From Pseudomonadota bacterium (lineage in GTDB: Bacteria > Pseudomonadota > Gammaproteobacteria > Acidiferrobacterales > Acidiferrobacteraceae), in the NCBI GenBank assembly GCA_021819245.1, contig JAKARI010000016.1, positions 1 through 57,951 of the forward strand: 57,951 nucleotides of DNA. The letters are read 5' to 3'. Of the stretch, positions 9,418-18,997 are shown in pieces. Numbering within the stretch: position 1 is the first letter of the stretch; the number at the start of each line of letters is the position of its first letter. The notes under the pieces were generated by a model. The model saw nothing but the letters and a program-made list of their open reading frames with translations, had not been told where the DNA came from and searched no databases. The position numbers were made by a program, and so were the translations under genes.

Positions 9418-11547
9418 TCAAGCCGGCAGCTTGAAGCCCGCAACCGACGCCTGCAGTTCACCCACGAGATCGGAAAGCTTGGCAATGGACTCGGCCGTCT
9501 GTTGGGTGCCCGCGGACGTAGTCGCTGTCGCCGCCTGAATCTCGGACATGCTCGTCGAGACCGTGGTGGCCGCCTCAGATTGTGCGCGCGCATCCCTGGC
9601 GATGCGTACAATCAGTGCCGAAAGCTGCTCGGATACGGATTCGATCTGGCCGAGCGCCTGGCCGGCCGCGTCCGCCAGACGCGTACCTTCGACCACGCCG
9701 TTCGTTGCCCTTTCCATCGAATTGACCGCCTCGTTGGTATCGGCCTGAATGGTCTTCACCAGGTCGGCGATCTGCTTGGTGGCGCCGCCGGACCGTTCTG
9801 CGAGCCTTTGCACTTCATCTGCCACCACCGCAAACCCGCGCCCGGCGTCTCCGGCCATGGCCGCCTGAATGGCGGCGTTGAGCGACAGAATATTGGTCTG
9901 CTCGGCAATATCATTGATGAGCTCGACGATTTCCCCGATCTGCTGCGAGCTCTCGCCGAGACGCTTGATGCGCTTGGCGGTTTCCTGAATCTGCTCGCGC
10001 ATCTCATCCATGCCCTTGATCGTATTCTGCACGGCCTCCGCGCCGCGCTTGGCGGTCACCACCGAGCCTTGCGCCACCTCGGCGGATCGGCCGGCGCTCT
10101 GGGACATGTCGTCCATGGATTTGGCCATCGTGCGTATGCGCTCGGTGGTCGCCAGGATCTGCGCAGCCTGGCGCGTGGCCGCCTCATGGAGCTCGACGGC
10201 CGTGCGGCGACTGCGATTCGACGCCGCCGCCACTTCCTGCGCCGTGGAGTTGATGCGGTACACGACGTTACGCATCTCCTTTACGGCGTAGTTTATGGAG
10301 TCGGCGATGGCGCCCGTGATCTGCTCGGTGACCTGCGGCTGAATCGTCAAATCCCCATCGGCAAGGTCGCCCATCTCATCGAGAAGCTTCAAAATCGCGT
10401 CTTGCGTCTCGCGGTTCTGATTGGCGCTCTGACGCGCGCGCTGGCGCTCGTCGCCGACGAGTTTGCGTCCCAAAAGGAGCAGGAACAGGAGCGATAGCCC
10501 GGCCAAGGCGTAGCCCGCGAATTTCTCGAACTGGCGCTCGTGCGAAAGCGCGATGTAGCTATTGGCAAGCCTGCGGCTTTGAGACAGCAGTTTATTGCTC
10601 TGATGGAGAATCACGGTGCTTGCGCGTTGCGCTACGAACAGCGGGGCGGCGTCCGCCAGGATGCCCTGCACGCCCTGGTCCATGGCGGTAAAGGTCCGGA
10701 CCGCACGGGCATACAGGGCTTGCGTATTGGCCGGCAGCTGCGGCCCCAATTGCGTCTGCGTCTGCTGAAAGAGCTTGGCGTCCTCGCCGAACTCGGCGGC
10801 AGCCACGGCCGCCGTGCTCCCGCCCTCGCCGAACAGATTCACCTCCATGGTGATGCGCTGGCTCAACATGCCTTGACGCGCGCCCAGGTAAATGAGCTGG
10901 GGCGACATATGATCGCGCATGCCGCGCGTCACGATCTCATCCCATAATGCAAGCAGCATGGGTGCGGTCTGATTGACGGTCGCCACATAGTCATGCGTCA
11001 TGAGCGCCGGGTCTTCTTCCTTGACGATCTCATCGACGTGATGGCGCACGATGCGCCACGTGGCATCGAGCTTCATGAGCGCCGGCCGCACCACCATCGG
11101 GCTTGGCGGGATCCCTTGGCTTGCGTTACCGTTTTTGAGGTTGTTTATGATGGCCTGAAAGTCGGCGCGTGAGCGCTTGAGATCCCGGAATGCGCTTTCC
11201 TCGCCCAGCGTTGTCGCCGCCGCATCCTTCGCAATGCGCTGTGACAGCATGAGCAGCTGGTCCGACTGCTCGATGTATTTCGCGTCCCGATTGGCCTGCT
11301 GGGCCTCCGATCCGAACAGGATCGCGACCCCGACGAGCGTTGCCACCATCAGGATCAAAAGCACCGAGACGCCGGTGATGGTGCGACCCACACGCACCCC
11401 CCCGCTGCCGCGCTCGCCCTTGGCGCGCTTTGCCGGCGCAGGTTGGACCTCGACAAATCGCTCGCCGGTTGCGCCGCCCATGGATGCCAGCTCTTCGGTC
11501 GGCTGATCCAAAACGACCCCCTTCTTTTTGGATAGTCTCGCCACCAT
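9418..11547 (-). CDS. pilJ: Methyl-accepting chemotaxis receptor PilJ
   Basis: The 709-residue receptor is the sensory input of the Pil-Chp pathway. It has a cytoplasmic N-terminus of about 55 residues, a membrane helix near 55-75, a long periplasmic helical region containing two PilJ-type segments ([12 protein letters not shown] and [15 protein letters not shown]), a second membrane helix near 345-362, a HAMP-like region, and an MCP signalling domain. The signalling hairpin tip is recognisable at [17 protein letters not shown], followed by [19 protein letters not shown]. The start is ATG 11547 with GAGGA upstream. It lies 26 bases upstream of chpA. The adaptation methyltransferase pilK, which follows pilJ in Pseudomonas, is missing. 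Confidence 0.93.
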   Translation of the reverse strand: MVARLSKKKGVVLDQPTEELASMGGATGERFVEVQPAPAKRAKGERGSGGVRVGRTITGVSVLLILMVATLVGVAILFGSEAQQANRDAKYIEQSDQLLMLSQRIAKDAAATTLGEESAFRDLKRSRADFQAIINNLKNGNASQGIPPSPMVVRPALMKLDATWRIVRHHVDEIVKEEDPALMTHDYVATVNQTAPMLLALWDEIVTRGMRDHMSPQLIYLGARQGMLSQRITMEVNLFGEGGSTAAVAAAEFGEDAKLFQQTQTQLGPQLPANTQALYARAVRTFTAMDQGVQGILADAAPLFVAQRASTVILHQSNKLLSQSRRLANSYIALSHERQFEKFAGYALAGLSLLFLLLLGRKLVGDERQRARQSANQNRETQDAILKLLDEMGDLADGDLTIQPQVTEQITGAIADSINYAVKEMRNVVYRINSTAQEVAAASNRSRRTAVELHEAATRQAAQILATTERIRTMAKSMDDMSQSAGRSAEVAQGSVVTAKRGAEAVQNTIKGMDEMREQIQETAKRIKRLGESSQQIGEIVELINDIAEQTNILSLNAAIQAAMAGDAGRGFAVVADEVQRLAERSGGATKQIADLVKTIQADTNEAVNSMERATNGVVEGTRLADAAGQALGQIESVSEQLSALIVRIARDARAQSEAATTVSTSMSEIQAATATTSAGTQQTAESIAKLSDLVGELQASVAGFKLPA

Positions 11548-11605
11548 GATTGCTATTCCTCGTAAACGTTCCAGTATGCGCCCGATGGCTTGCCGTGCCG
11601 CGACC

Positions 11606-12151
11606 TCAAGCCGCCACGTGCTTGAAAGTCAGGCTTTCCGTCAATGAACGCAGATCAAAGACGCCCCATAACGTATCGTTCTGGGCATATGCAGTCTGCA
11701 CATGCATGAGAACGGCGTTGTCGAGCCCCGCGATGTCGCGCCGATCCCGCTCGGCATCGAAATGCTTCAATCCCAAAACCTCGTTAACCACAAGCGCGGT
11801 ACTGAATTCACCGACATGCATCACGAGCAGGCGCGCCTTGTCATCCATGGGCACAGGCGCCTTCCCGAAGTATTCGGCAAGATCGATGATGGTCAAAAGC
11901 GAACCGCGCACATTGGCCACCCCCTTGACCCAGCGTTTCGTGCCCGGGACCCGCGTGAGCTCCGGCCGCACCAGGACCTCTGCGACCTGATCGAGGGATA
12001 CAAGCAAAGACAGGCCCGCCAGCCGAAATCCCAACCCGCTCCAGAGCGGCGCGGCCTGCGTCTGCTCCGGCAGGCCCGGGGCTGACGCCCGCGCCTCGGC
12101 CTGCATCCTAAGGAGGAGCGCGAACGCACTGTCCTGAGCGATATCGCTCAC
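11606..12151 (-). CDS. pilI: CheW-type adaptor PilI
   Basis: This 181-residue CheW-domain protein links PilJ to ChpA. The domain runs from [22 protein letters not shown] through [30 protein letters not shown] to the C-terminal strand [15 protein letters not shown], all typical of PilI/CheW. The start is GTG 12151, which overlaps the stop of pilH by four bases (GTGA), showing translational coupling. About 40 extra residues precede the CheW core, as in other PilI proteins. Confidence 0.88.
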   Translation of the reverse strand: MSDIAQDSAFALLLRMQAEARASAPGLPEQTQAAPLWSGLGFRLAGLSLLVSLDQVAEVLVRPELTRVPGTKRWVKGVANVRGSLLTIIDLAEYFGKAPVPMDDKARLLVMHVGEFSTALVVNEVLGLKHFDAERDRRDIAGLDNAVLMHVQTAYAQNDTLWGVFDLRSLTESLTFKHVAA

Positions 12152-12510
12152 AGCGCGCGAATCTTATCGAGCAGCACGCTTTCCACTACGGGCTTCACGA
12201 TGTAATCCTTCGCACCCTGACGCAGGCCCCAGGCCTTGTCAGTCTCCTGTCCCTTGGTGGTGCAGATAATGATCGGGATGCCGGCGGTCGCCGGGCTTTT
12301 CGATATCGTCCGGGTGGCCTCGAAACCGCTCATGCCAGGCATCACGACATCCATGAGGATGAGATCCGGGCGCATGGTCTTGAGCTTCTCGAGGCTTTCC
12401 TCGCCGCTTCTTGCCGTGGAGATCGTAAACCCATTGCGCCCCAACATCTCCTGCAGAAGGTGCAGTTCGGTTGGCGAATCATCCACCACTAAAATACTCT
12501 TAATCGCCAT
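12148..12510 (-). CDS. pilH: Single-domain response regulator PilH
   Basis: This 120-residue CheY-like receiver accepts phosphate from ChpA; in Pseudomonas PilH favours pilus retraction or acts as a phosphate sink. The acidic pocket (VVDD, residues 8-11), phosphoacceptor D54 in ILMDVVMPGMSG and the conserved lysine in DYIVKPV are all present. No output domain follows. It sits 63 bases downstream of pilG and overlaps pilI. Confidence 0.9.
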   Translation of the reverse strand: MAIKSILVVDDSPTELHLLQEMLGRNGFTISTARSGEESLEKLKTMRPDLILMDVVMPGMSGFEATRTISKSPATAGIPIIICTTKGQETDKAWGLRQGAKDYIVKPVVESVLLDKIRAL

Positions 12511-12573
12511 TAGCGCTTCTCTCCTCTTTCTCTCTTTAACACACGCATAATGCAGGACATTGCGACCACGGGC

Positions 12574-12939
12574 CTAATGCACATGCCGGGCAATGACCTC
12601 CACCAGCTCTTCCTGGGTAAAAGGCTTGTTGACATGCTCCTCGGACCCGGCAATGCGTCCGCGCGCCTTGTCGAACAAGCCATCCTTGCTCGAGAGCATG
12701 ATGACCGGTATATGCTTGAAGTCCTTGTTATTCTTTATCAAAAGACAGGTCTGGTAGCCGTCTAGGCGCGGCATCATGATGTCCACGAAGATGATGTCCG
12801 GCCGGCGGTCTGTAATGACCGACATGGCCTCGAACCCGTCCCCTGCCGTATAGACGTCGTAACCCGCCTTCTTCAAAAGGGCCTCGGCCGTTCGTCGTAT
12901 CGTATTGCTGTCGTCAATTACCATAACCTTGATGCTCAC
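12574..12939 (-). CDS. pilG: Single-domain response regulator PilG
   Basis: This 121-residue CheY-like receiver is the first gene of the Pil-Chp operon; in Pseudomonas PilG promotes pilus extension and polar signalling. The acid pair is in MVIDDSNTIRR, phosphoacceptor D53 is in IIFVDIMMPRLDG, and the lysine is in HVNKPFTQEEL. The motif IRRTAEALLKKAGYDV and the terminal EVIARHVH are typical of PilG. The start is ATG 12939. About 265 bases separate it from the divergent gshA; the operon promoter should be there. Confidence 0.92.
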   Translation of the reverse strand: MSIKVMVIDDSNTIRRTAEALLKKAGYDVYTAGDGFEAMSVITDRRPDIIFVDIMMPRLDGYQTCLLIKNNKDFKHIPVIMLSSKDGLFDKARGRIAGSEEHVNKPFTQEELVEVIARHVH

Positions 12940-13205
12940 GGGAATCCTCGCCGCTATGGTTCAGGCGGCCGCCTTGAGCCGCTCCTGCGCTTCTTTTCGC
13001 ACCCTTATGATTTACTAGCATAAGCCATGGACAAAATCCATTTAGCGGGCGGATAAAAAATTTCCGGCCCCAGGCCCGGATACCGCGATTACGGCCCTCG
13101 GCCCGCGCGGCCAGCCGCGGCATGCGAGAAGATCCCGGTCATGCCTTTCCTTTCATTCACGCATGGTGTCACTATTGCCCCTCATACATGTAACGAGGTT
13201 TGGTC

Positions 13206-14510
13206 ATGAGCCATGGGCCCAGTATTCACCCTGTCCCCCATCTCACAACCGCCCTCACGGGGCCCTTACTGGCCCTTGAGAAGCGGTTTTTGGAACGCGA
13301 GACGCGCATTGAACAGTGGTTTCACGAGCGCTGGCTGGCGACCCCCGCCCCCTTTTATACCTCGGTCGACCTGCGCAACGCCGGCTTCAAGCTCGCCCCT
13401 GTGGATACTAACCTGTTCCCGGGCGGATTCAATAACCTGAACCCGGCCTTCCACCCGCTCTGCGTGCAGGCCCTGCAGGCGGCGGTGGAACGCCTCTGCC
13501 CCCGGGCGGCCCGCGTCCTGTTGATACCCGAGAATCACACCCGCAACACCTTTTACTGGGAAAACATCGGCGCGCTGGTCATGTTTCTCGAGCGCGCAGG
13601 CTATGAGGTCCGTGTGGGGTCGCTCACAAGCGACATACCCCCCTCCATGACCCTGGCAAGCGGGCGCGCGATCCCCCTGGCACCCATCATACGGACCGGC
13701 GACCGTGTCGGTGTCCCGGGCTTCAACCCCTGCCTCGTGCTTTTGAACAATGACCTGTCGGCGGGCCCTCCGGCGATCCTGCAGGGCCTCGCCCAGCCGG
13801 TCATGCCGCCCCTATCGCTCGGTTGGTGGAACCGCCTCAAATCCGACCATTTCACCCAATATCAGCAACTTGCTCAGGAATTCGGTGCGCTAAACGACAT
13901 CGATCCCTGGCTTATAGACCCGATCTTTCGCCGCTGCGGGCAGATCGATTTTCAAAAGCACGAGGGCGAGGATTGTCTGGCCCGGAATGTCGAGGAGGTC
14001 TTGCGTCTGGTCGGCGAAAAATACCGGGAGTACGGCATCAGCCAGGAACCTTTCGTGATCGTCAAGGCCGACACCGGGACCTACGGCATGGGCATCATGA
14101 CCGTACGCCACGCAGACGAGGTGCGCCAGCTCAACCGCCGCCAGCGCAACAAGATGGCGGTCATCAAGGAGGGCCAGACGGTCCAGAAGGTCATGGTGCA
14201 AGAGGGCGTCTACACCTTCGAGACGCTCGGTCCTGAGCTTGCCGTGGCGGAGCCCGTGGTCTATATGATCGACCACTTCGTGGTGGGCGGTTTTTACCGC
14301 CTCCATGAGACGCGCGGCACAGATGAGAACCTGAACGCGCCCGGCATGCAATTCCGGTCACTCGCCTTCGCCGAATGCTGCGCAAACCCCGACGGGGCCC
14401 TGTCCCCGGATGCGGGACCCAATCGCTTTTATGCCTATGGCGTCATCGCGCGCCTGGCCCTGCTGGCCGCCGCGCGCGAACTCCAAGGGGCGCCTGGGAG
14501 CACAAAATGA
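13206..14510 (+). CDS. gshA: Glutamate-cysteine ligase (proteobacterial GshA type)
   Basis: The 434-residue product catalyses the first step of glutathione synthesis, joining glutamate and cysteine with ATP. It belongs to the proteobacterial glutamate-cysteine ligase group with an ATP-grasp-like C-terminal half, not the E. coli GshA fold. Recognisable stretches are YTSVDLRNAGFKLAPVDTNLFPGGFNNL near residue 55, FVIVKADTGTYGMGIM near 285 and the terminal region with MIDHFVVGGFYRLHETRG. ATG 13206 is preceded by GAGG; a TTG two codons earlier is less likely. Its stop overlaps gshB by four bases, so both steps of the pathway are made together. Confidence 0.88.
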   Translation: MSHGPSIHPVPHLTTALTGPLLALEKRFLERETRIEQWFHERWLATPAPFYTSVDLRNAGFKLAPVDTNLFPGGFNNLNPAFHPLCVQALQAAVERLCPRAARVLLIPENHTRNTFYWENIGALVMFLERAGYEVRVGSLTSDIPPSMTLASGRAIPLAPIIRTGDRVGVPGFNPCLVLLNNDLSAGPPAILQGLAQPVMPPLSLGWWNRLKSDHFTQYQQLAQEFGALNDIDPWLIDPIFRRCGQIDFQKHEGEDCLARNVEEVLRLVGEKYREYGISQEPFVIVKADTGTYGMGIMTVRHADEVRQLNRRQRNKMAVIKEGQTVQKVMVQEGVYTFETLGPELAVAEPVVYMIDHFVVGGFYRLHETRGTDENLNAPGMQFRSLAFAECCANPDGALSPDAGPNRFYAYGVIARLALLAAARELQGAPGSTK

Positions 14511-15472
14511 CGCGGCGACTCGCGGTGGTGATGGATCCGGTCGATCACATCAAGGCCTACAAGGACACCACCGTGGCCCTGCTACGCGAGGCCGCTTCGC
14601 GTGGCTATAGCATAGATTTCCTCGAGGCGCGCGACCTTGCGCTCGCCGCCAATCGCCCCGTGGCGCGGGTACGCAGCATGACTGTACGCGACTCGGACGA
14701 GGACTGGTGCGAACTTGGTGATGCGCGCGACATGGCGCTGGAAGATGCTGATGTCATATTGATGCGTAAAGACCCGCCCTTCAATATGGACTACATCTAC
14801 GCGACCTATCTGCTCGAACACGCGCAGGCGGCCGGGGCGCTCGTTATCAACGATCCGGCAAGCCTGCGCAATGCCAACGAAAAGCTGTTTGCGACCTGGT
14901 TTCCGGACTGCACGCCCCCTACCCTCGTGACCACCCGCAAGGAGGCCCTGCATGCCTTCCTGCGCGAACATGGAGACATCGTAGTAAAACCCCTGGATGG
15001 CATGGGCGGGAGTTCGGTCTTCCGGGTGACGAGGCACGATCCGAACATCAATGTGATCTTTGAAACCATGACCGGCAACGAACAGCGCCCAACCATGGCG
15101 CAACGCTATCTGCCGGAGATCGCCCAAGGCGACAAACGCATCCTCATGATAGATGGGGAACCGGTCCCGTTTGCCCTGGCGCGCGTACCTGCCCCCGGCG
15201 AGACCCGTGGCAATCTCGCGGCCGGGGGCACCGGGGTCGGCCGGCCACTGAGCGCATCGGACCGGCGGATCTGCGAACGGGTTGGCCCAGCACTGCGCGC
15301 ACGCGGCCTGACCTTTGTCGGACTCGACGTCATAGGGGAGTCACTGACCGAGATCAATGTCACAAGCCCTACCGGGCTGCGTGAACTCGACCGGCTCTTT
15401 CACCTCAATATCGCCGCGGACCTTTTCGATGTCCTGGAGCGCAAAATGACCAAGGGCGCCCGCACGCCATGA
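14507..15472 (+). CDS. gshB: Glutathione synthetase
   Basis: The 321-residue ATP-grasp enzyme adds glycine to gamma-glutamylcysteine. Family signatures are VVMDPVDHIKAYKDTTVALL at the start, LMRKDPPFNMDYIYATY near residue 85, the glycine-rich ATP loop KPLDGMGGSSVFRV and the C-terminal LDVIGESLTEINVTSPTGLRE. The start ATG 14507 overlaps the gshA stop (ATGA); the longer frame upstream is a shadow of gshA. It overlaps the next gene by four bases as well. Confidence 0.95.
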   Translation: MTRRLAVVMDPVDHIKAYKDTTVALLREAASRGYSIDFLEARDLALAANRPVARVRSMTVRDSDEDWCELGDARDMALEDADVILMRKDPPFNMDYIYATYLLEHAQAAGALVINDPASLRNANEKLFATWFPDCTPPTLVTTRKEALHAFLREHGDIVVKPLDGMGGSSVFRVTRHDPNINVIFETMTGNEQRPTMAQRYLPEIAQGDKRILMIDGEPVPFALARVPAPGETRGNLAAGGTGVGRPLSASDRRICERVGPALRARGLTFVGLDVIGESLTEINVTSPTGLRELDRLFHLNIAADLFDVLERKMTKGARTP

Positions 15473-16338
15473 CGCAAGCCCGGCTCAAGCCTGCCGACCG
15501 CCTCGGCATTGCGGTATTCCTGACGGGGCTCCTGGAGCTCGTGCTGATCCTGGGCGTGCGCTTTGACATGCCCCGTGGATCGCATGGGCACGCGCTCGAT
15601 GTGACGCTGGTCCAGGCGGCGAGCCGCACAAAGCCCCGTCATGCGCGAAGGCTCGCCCAGGTCAACGTGGACGGCGGGGGCGGCCTCCACAAAAAACGCG
15701 CCGCCCATACCCCGCTCGTCGCCACCGCCAAGGATGGAGGGACCCCGCGGCCGCAGATCGAGCGGCGCGCGCATCACGCGCCGCTCGATCGCCTGCGGTT
15801 GCTGCACACGCGCCGTAGCCCGCTGCGCGTGACGTTCGCCCAACCCGCCTGGCAGCTCCATGCCGCGATCGCCGAGCAACTGGGTATCGCCCAGCAACTC
15901 GCCAGCGAAGAGGCGCGCCTGAAGGCCGAGATTCATCGCGACTGGCGCGCCGCCCGCGCCGCGGGCCGTGGCCGCAGTGGGGTGTCGGCGCGGGAGTTCG
16001 CTTACGCGAGCTACATCATACGTTGGGTGCGGCACATGGAGCGTTTTGGCAGCCGGCAATACCGGCGCATGTTTGCCGGGCAGGATCTTAGTGGATCGCT
16101 CGTGCTCGAGGTCAGCATTCTCAGAAATGGCAGCCTAAAAGACGTCAAGATCCTGCGCCCATCGCCTTATGCCGCATTGAACCGCGCGGCCATCATCATG
16201 GTGCGGCGCGCCGCCCCCTTTGCGCCCCTTCCGGCCGTGCGCGGGCCCGGGCGTCAGGTCCTGCCGATCATTGAGACGTGGCGTTTTGAAGGGGGGCATA
16301 TGACGGATGTCATACCCTCGACAAACGCCACTCCGTAA
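15469..16338 (+). CDS. TonB-family protein (TonB3-like)
   Basis: The 289-residue protein has one N-terminal membrane anchor (about residues 13-30), a basic linker of roughly 130 residues, and a C-terminal TonB domain. The TonB domain is visible in GSLVLEVSILRNGSLKDVKILRPSPYAALNRAAI followed by APFAPLP. It starts at ATG 15469 overlapping gshB. No exbB or exbD gene is nearby. In Pseudomonas aeruginosa the tonB3 gene sits in the same place next to gshB and affects twitching motility, so a role in pilus function rather than iron uptake is a reasonable inference. The last 20 residues after the TonB domain are unconserved. Confidence 0.75.
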   Translation: MTQARLKPADRLGIAVFLTGLLELVLILGVRFDMPRGSHGHALDVTLVQAASRTKPRHARRLAQVNVDGGGGLHKKRAAHTPLVATAKDGGTPRPQIERRAHHAPLDRLRLLHTRRSPLRVTFAQPAWQLHAAIAEQLGIAQQLASEEARLKAEIHRDWRAARAAGRGRSGVSAREFAYASYIIRWVRHMERFGSRQYRRMFAGQDLSGSLVLEVSILRNGSLKDVKILRPSPYAALNRAAIIMVRRAAPFAPLPAVRGPGRQVLPIIETWRFEGGHMTDVIPSTNATP

Positions 16339-16521
16339 ATCCGGGCGTCCCTTGAAAGGCCCGCAGGCATGCCCGATACTAGCCGTGGGCTTATGAAAGA
16401 CCGTGCGTCTTGGTGATAGCCATCGGCGAGAGGCCTGTCACCCACCGCATCCGGCAATCGGCACGTGCAATGCGCTGGATGCGCGAAACCGGCCTATCCA
16501 TCACGTCGCTGCGAGGACCTC

Positions 16522-17085
16522 ATGAACATGACCACACCGCTCGCCAATCAATTTCTCATCGCCATGCCCGGACTTGGCGACCCCCACTTCTTTCGCACAG
16601 TCACCCTGGTCTGCGAACACAGCGCGGAAGGGGCCATGGGTATCATCATCAACCGGCCTGTCGATCTGACCCTGGGCGAGGTTTTCGAGCAGCTCGACAT
16701 CGCCCATTCCGACTCCCGAGCGGCCGGACAGGCGGTCTATTTGGGCGGTCCCATTCAGAATAACCGCGGCTTTGTCTTGCATGAGCCCCTCGGCGCCTAT
16801 GAATCGACCTTGGCCGTCAGCGCGACACTGGGCGTGTCGACCTCACGCGACGTCCTTGCTGCCATTGCCAATCACAAGGGCCCGGCGCACTTCCTGCTTG
16901 CCTTGGGCTACGCGGGGTGGGGCCCCGGGCAACTGGAACAAGAGATTGCCGATAACGCCTGGTTATGCGTGCCGGCAAGCGCCGAGATCCTCTTTAAGAC
17001 GCCTTCCGAGGCGCGCTGGTCGGCGGCCGCCCATTTGCTTGGCGTCGACATGGCCCAGCTCTGCGGGGACGTGGGCCACGCGTGA
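16522..17085 (+). CDS. yqgE: YqgE/AlgH family protein
   Basis: The 187-residue protein matches the YqgE/AlgH family: LANQFLIAMPGLGDPHFFRTVTLVCEHSAEGAMGIIINRP at the start, VYLGGPIQNNRGFVLH in the middle and LLALGYAGWGPGQLEQEI near residue 130. The biochemical role is not established; AlgH was named for an effect on alginate expression in Pseudomonas. ATG 16522 has GCGAGGACCT upstream, and the preceding in-frame sequence is not conserved. It overlaps ruvX by four bases, the usual pairing for these two genes. Confidence 0.92.
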   Translation: MNMTTPLANQFLIAMPGLGDPHFFRTVTLVCEHSAEGAMGIIINRPVDLTLGEVFEQLDIAHSDSRAAGQAVYLGGPIQNNRGFVLHEPLGAYESTLAVSATLGVSTSRDVLAAIANHKGPAHFLLALGYAGWGPGQLEQEIADNAWLCVPASAEILFKTPSEARWSAAAHLLGVDMAQLCGDVGHA

Positions 17086-17525
17086 GTGCGGAGACCTACC
17101 TGGGGTTCGATTACGGGACGAAGAGCATAGGGGTCGCGGTCGGGCGCCTTCCGGGCGCGCGCGCAGAGGGGGCCGGGTGCATCGCCGGATCGAGGAGCGG
17201 ACCGGACTGGAATGCCATCACGCGGCTTGTGGAGCTCTGGCAACCCCAGGGGCTGGTCGTGGGGCTTCCTCGCAACATGGACGGCACCGACAACCCCATG
17301 ACCGCCTTCAGTCTGCGTTTTGGAAGGCGCTTGGACGGCCGCTACCATATCCCGGTATACTGGGTCGACGAGCGGCTCACGACGGTCGCGGTCCGCGAGC
17401 ATGTCCTGGAGACCGGTGTGCGCAAGACCCGGCGCAAGGCCATGCTCGACACCCTCGCAGCCGTCGCAATCCTTCAGGCATTCTTTGATGAGCCGCAATA
17501 TCGCATGCGCTCAGGAGCACCATAA
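17082..17525 (+). CDS. ruvX: RuvX/YqgF family endonuclease (Holliday junction resolvase-like)
   Basis: The 147-residue RNase H-fold protein belongs to the YqgF family, implicated in Holliday junction processing and 16S rRNA 5' maturation. Catalytic-type acidic positions appear in YLGFDYGTKSIGVAVG (D10), WVDERLTTVAVRE and the C-terminal RKAMLDTLAAVAILQAF. The motif GLPRNMDGTDNPMT is diagnostic. The start is GTG 17082, overlapping the yqgE stop as GTGA. Confidence 0.92.
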   Translation: MSAETYLGFDYGTKSIGVAVGRLPGARAEGAGCIAGSRSGPDWNAITRLVELWQPQGLVVGLPRNMDGTDNPMTAFSLRFGRRLDGRYHIPVYWVDERLTTVAVREHVLETGVRKTRRKAMLDTLAAVAILQAFFDEPQYRMRSGAP

Positions 17526-17540
17526 AAGGATGGGGTACCC

Positions 17541-18029
17541 GTGATCGACGTGGAAGAAGCGCTTGCGCGCGTCATCGACGGCGCCCGATCCTTCAGGGAA
17601 CGCAAGCCCGTGCTTATCGGCATTCACACCGGCGGGGTGTGGATCGCGGAGCGCCTGCACAAGGGCCTGGGGCTCGTTGAGCCGCTCGGGACACTCGATA
17701 TCTCGTTTTACCGCGATGACTTTAGTCGCGTCGGCATCCACCCTCAGGTCAAGACCTCGCACCTCCCGATCCCGCTCGACGGGCGTCACATCATTCTGGT
17801 CGATGACGTACTCCATACCGGGCGCACCATAAGGGCGGCCATGAATGAGATATTCGACTTTGCGCGGCCCGCATCCATCGCGCTTGCGGTCCTGATCGTG
17901 CGCGATGGACGGGAGCTCCCCGTGCAGCCCGATATCGCCGGAGTGGCCATATCGCTCAAGCCATGGCAACACATAAAACTCACGGGGCCCGACCCCTTGG
18001 GTATCCGGATCATGGAGAAGAGTGAGTGA
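17541..18029 (+). CDS. pyrR: PyrR-type bifunctional regulator / uracil phosphoribosyltransferase
   Basis: This 162-residue type I phosphoribosyltransferase has the PRPP-binding loop [19 protein letters not shown] near residue 90 and the substrate segment [14 protein letters not shown]. In Gram-positives PyrR is an RNA-binding attenuator of pyr genes; in gammaproteobacteria its gene also precedes pyrB but its regulatory role is less clear. The start is GTG 17541. No obvious anti-terminator structure was seen in the 15 bases between ruvX and pyrR, so attenuation at this site is unlikely. Confidence 0.9.
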   Translation: MIDVEEALARVIDGARSFRERKPVLIGIHTGGVWIAERLHKGLGLVEPLGTLDISFYRDDFSRVGIHPQVKTSHLPIPLDGRHIILVDDVLHTGRTIRAAMNEIFDFARPASIALAVLIVRDGRELPVQPDIAGVAISLKPWQHIKLTGPDPLGIRIMEKSE

Positions 18030-18997
18030 TGGCGATTGAGCCCGACAATGCCTACCACCTCCGGCACTTCCTCACAACCGAGGACCTCAGTGGCGGAGCA
18101 ATCGGCGAAATCCTCGATACCGCCGAATCCTTCATCAGTGTCGGCGAACGGGAGATCAAGAAAGTGCCGCTGTTGCGCGGCAAGACGATCGTCAATCTGT
18201 TTTTTGAGGCGAGCACGAGAACGCGCACCACCTTCGAAATCGCGGGCAAACGCCTATCGGCCGATATCATCAACATCAATACCAGCGTGTCATCCACACA
18301 AAAAGGCGAGAGCCTGCTCGATACGGTGCGCAATCTCGAGGCCATGCATACCGACCTGTTCGTGGTCCGTCATCCGCTGAGCGGGGCTGCCGATCTCATC
18401 GCCCGCTCCGTGCCTAAGCATGTGCACGTCGTCAACGCCGGCGACGGGCGCCACGCCCACCCCACTCAAGGTCTGCTCGACATGTTTACCATCCGCCGCT
18501 ACAAGGGTGACTTCCGGCGGCTGACGGTGGCGATCGTGGGGGATGTCCTGCACTCGCGCGTGGCCCGCTCGCAGATCCACGCCCTGACGGCGCTTGGGAC
18601 CAAGGAGGTGCGCGTCGTCGGACCGCGTTCGCTGCTGCCGGCTGCAGTCGAGTCCCTGGGAGTGAGCGCCCACACAGATATGGAGACGGGGCTGGCCGGC
18701 GCCGACGTTGTCATCATGCTGCGGCTCCAGTTTGAGCGCATGAGCGGGGCCCTCATCCCGAGCGCCGGTGAATACTTCTCTCTCTACGGCCTGACCCGCG
18801 AACGCTTGGCGCGCGCCGACAAGGACGCCATCGTTATGCACCCGGGCCCCATGAACCGCGGTCTCGAAATCGCCTCGGACGTAGCCGACGGCCCCCAGTC
18901 GGTGATCCTGCCGCAGGTCACCAACGGCATTGCGGTGCGCATGGCCATCCTCGCGCGTCTTGCCGGGGCATCCGCCGGGGAGGGCCGGACATCATGA
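18029..18997 (+). CDS. pyrB: Aspartate carbamoyltransferase catalytic subunit
   Basis: The 322-residue enzyme makes N-carbamoylaspartate, the committed step of pyrimidine synthesis. The carbamoyl phosphate motif [19 protein letters not shown], the [12 protein letters not shown] segment and the C-terminal [12 protein letters not shown] are intact. The length suits the Pseudomonas-type chain that works with PyrX rather than with PyrI. ATG 18029 overlaps the pyrR stop (TGATG); a GTG one codon earlier is the alternative start. No pyrI is present and pyrX overlaps directly downstream. Confidence 0.95.
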   Translation: MAIEPDNAYHLRHFLTTEDLSGGAIGEILDTAESFISVGEREIKKVPLLRGKTIVNLFFEASTRTRTTFEIAGKRLSADIININTSVSSTQKGESLLDTVRNLEAMHTDLFVVRHPLSGAADLIARSVPKHVHVVNAGDGRHAHPTQGLLDMFTIRRYKGDFRRLTVAIVGDVLHSRVARSQIHALTALGTKEVRVVGPRSLLPAAVESLGVSAHTDMETGLAGADVVIMLRLQFERMSGALIPSAGEYFSLYGLTRERLARADKDAIVMHPGPMNRGLEIASDVADGPQSVILPQVTNGIAVRMAILARLAGASAGEGRTS

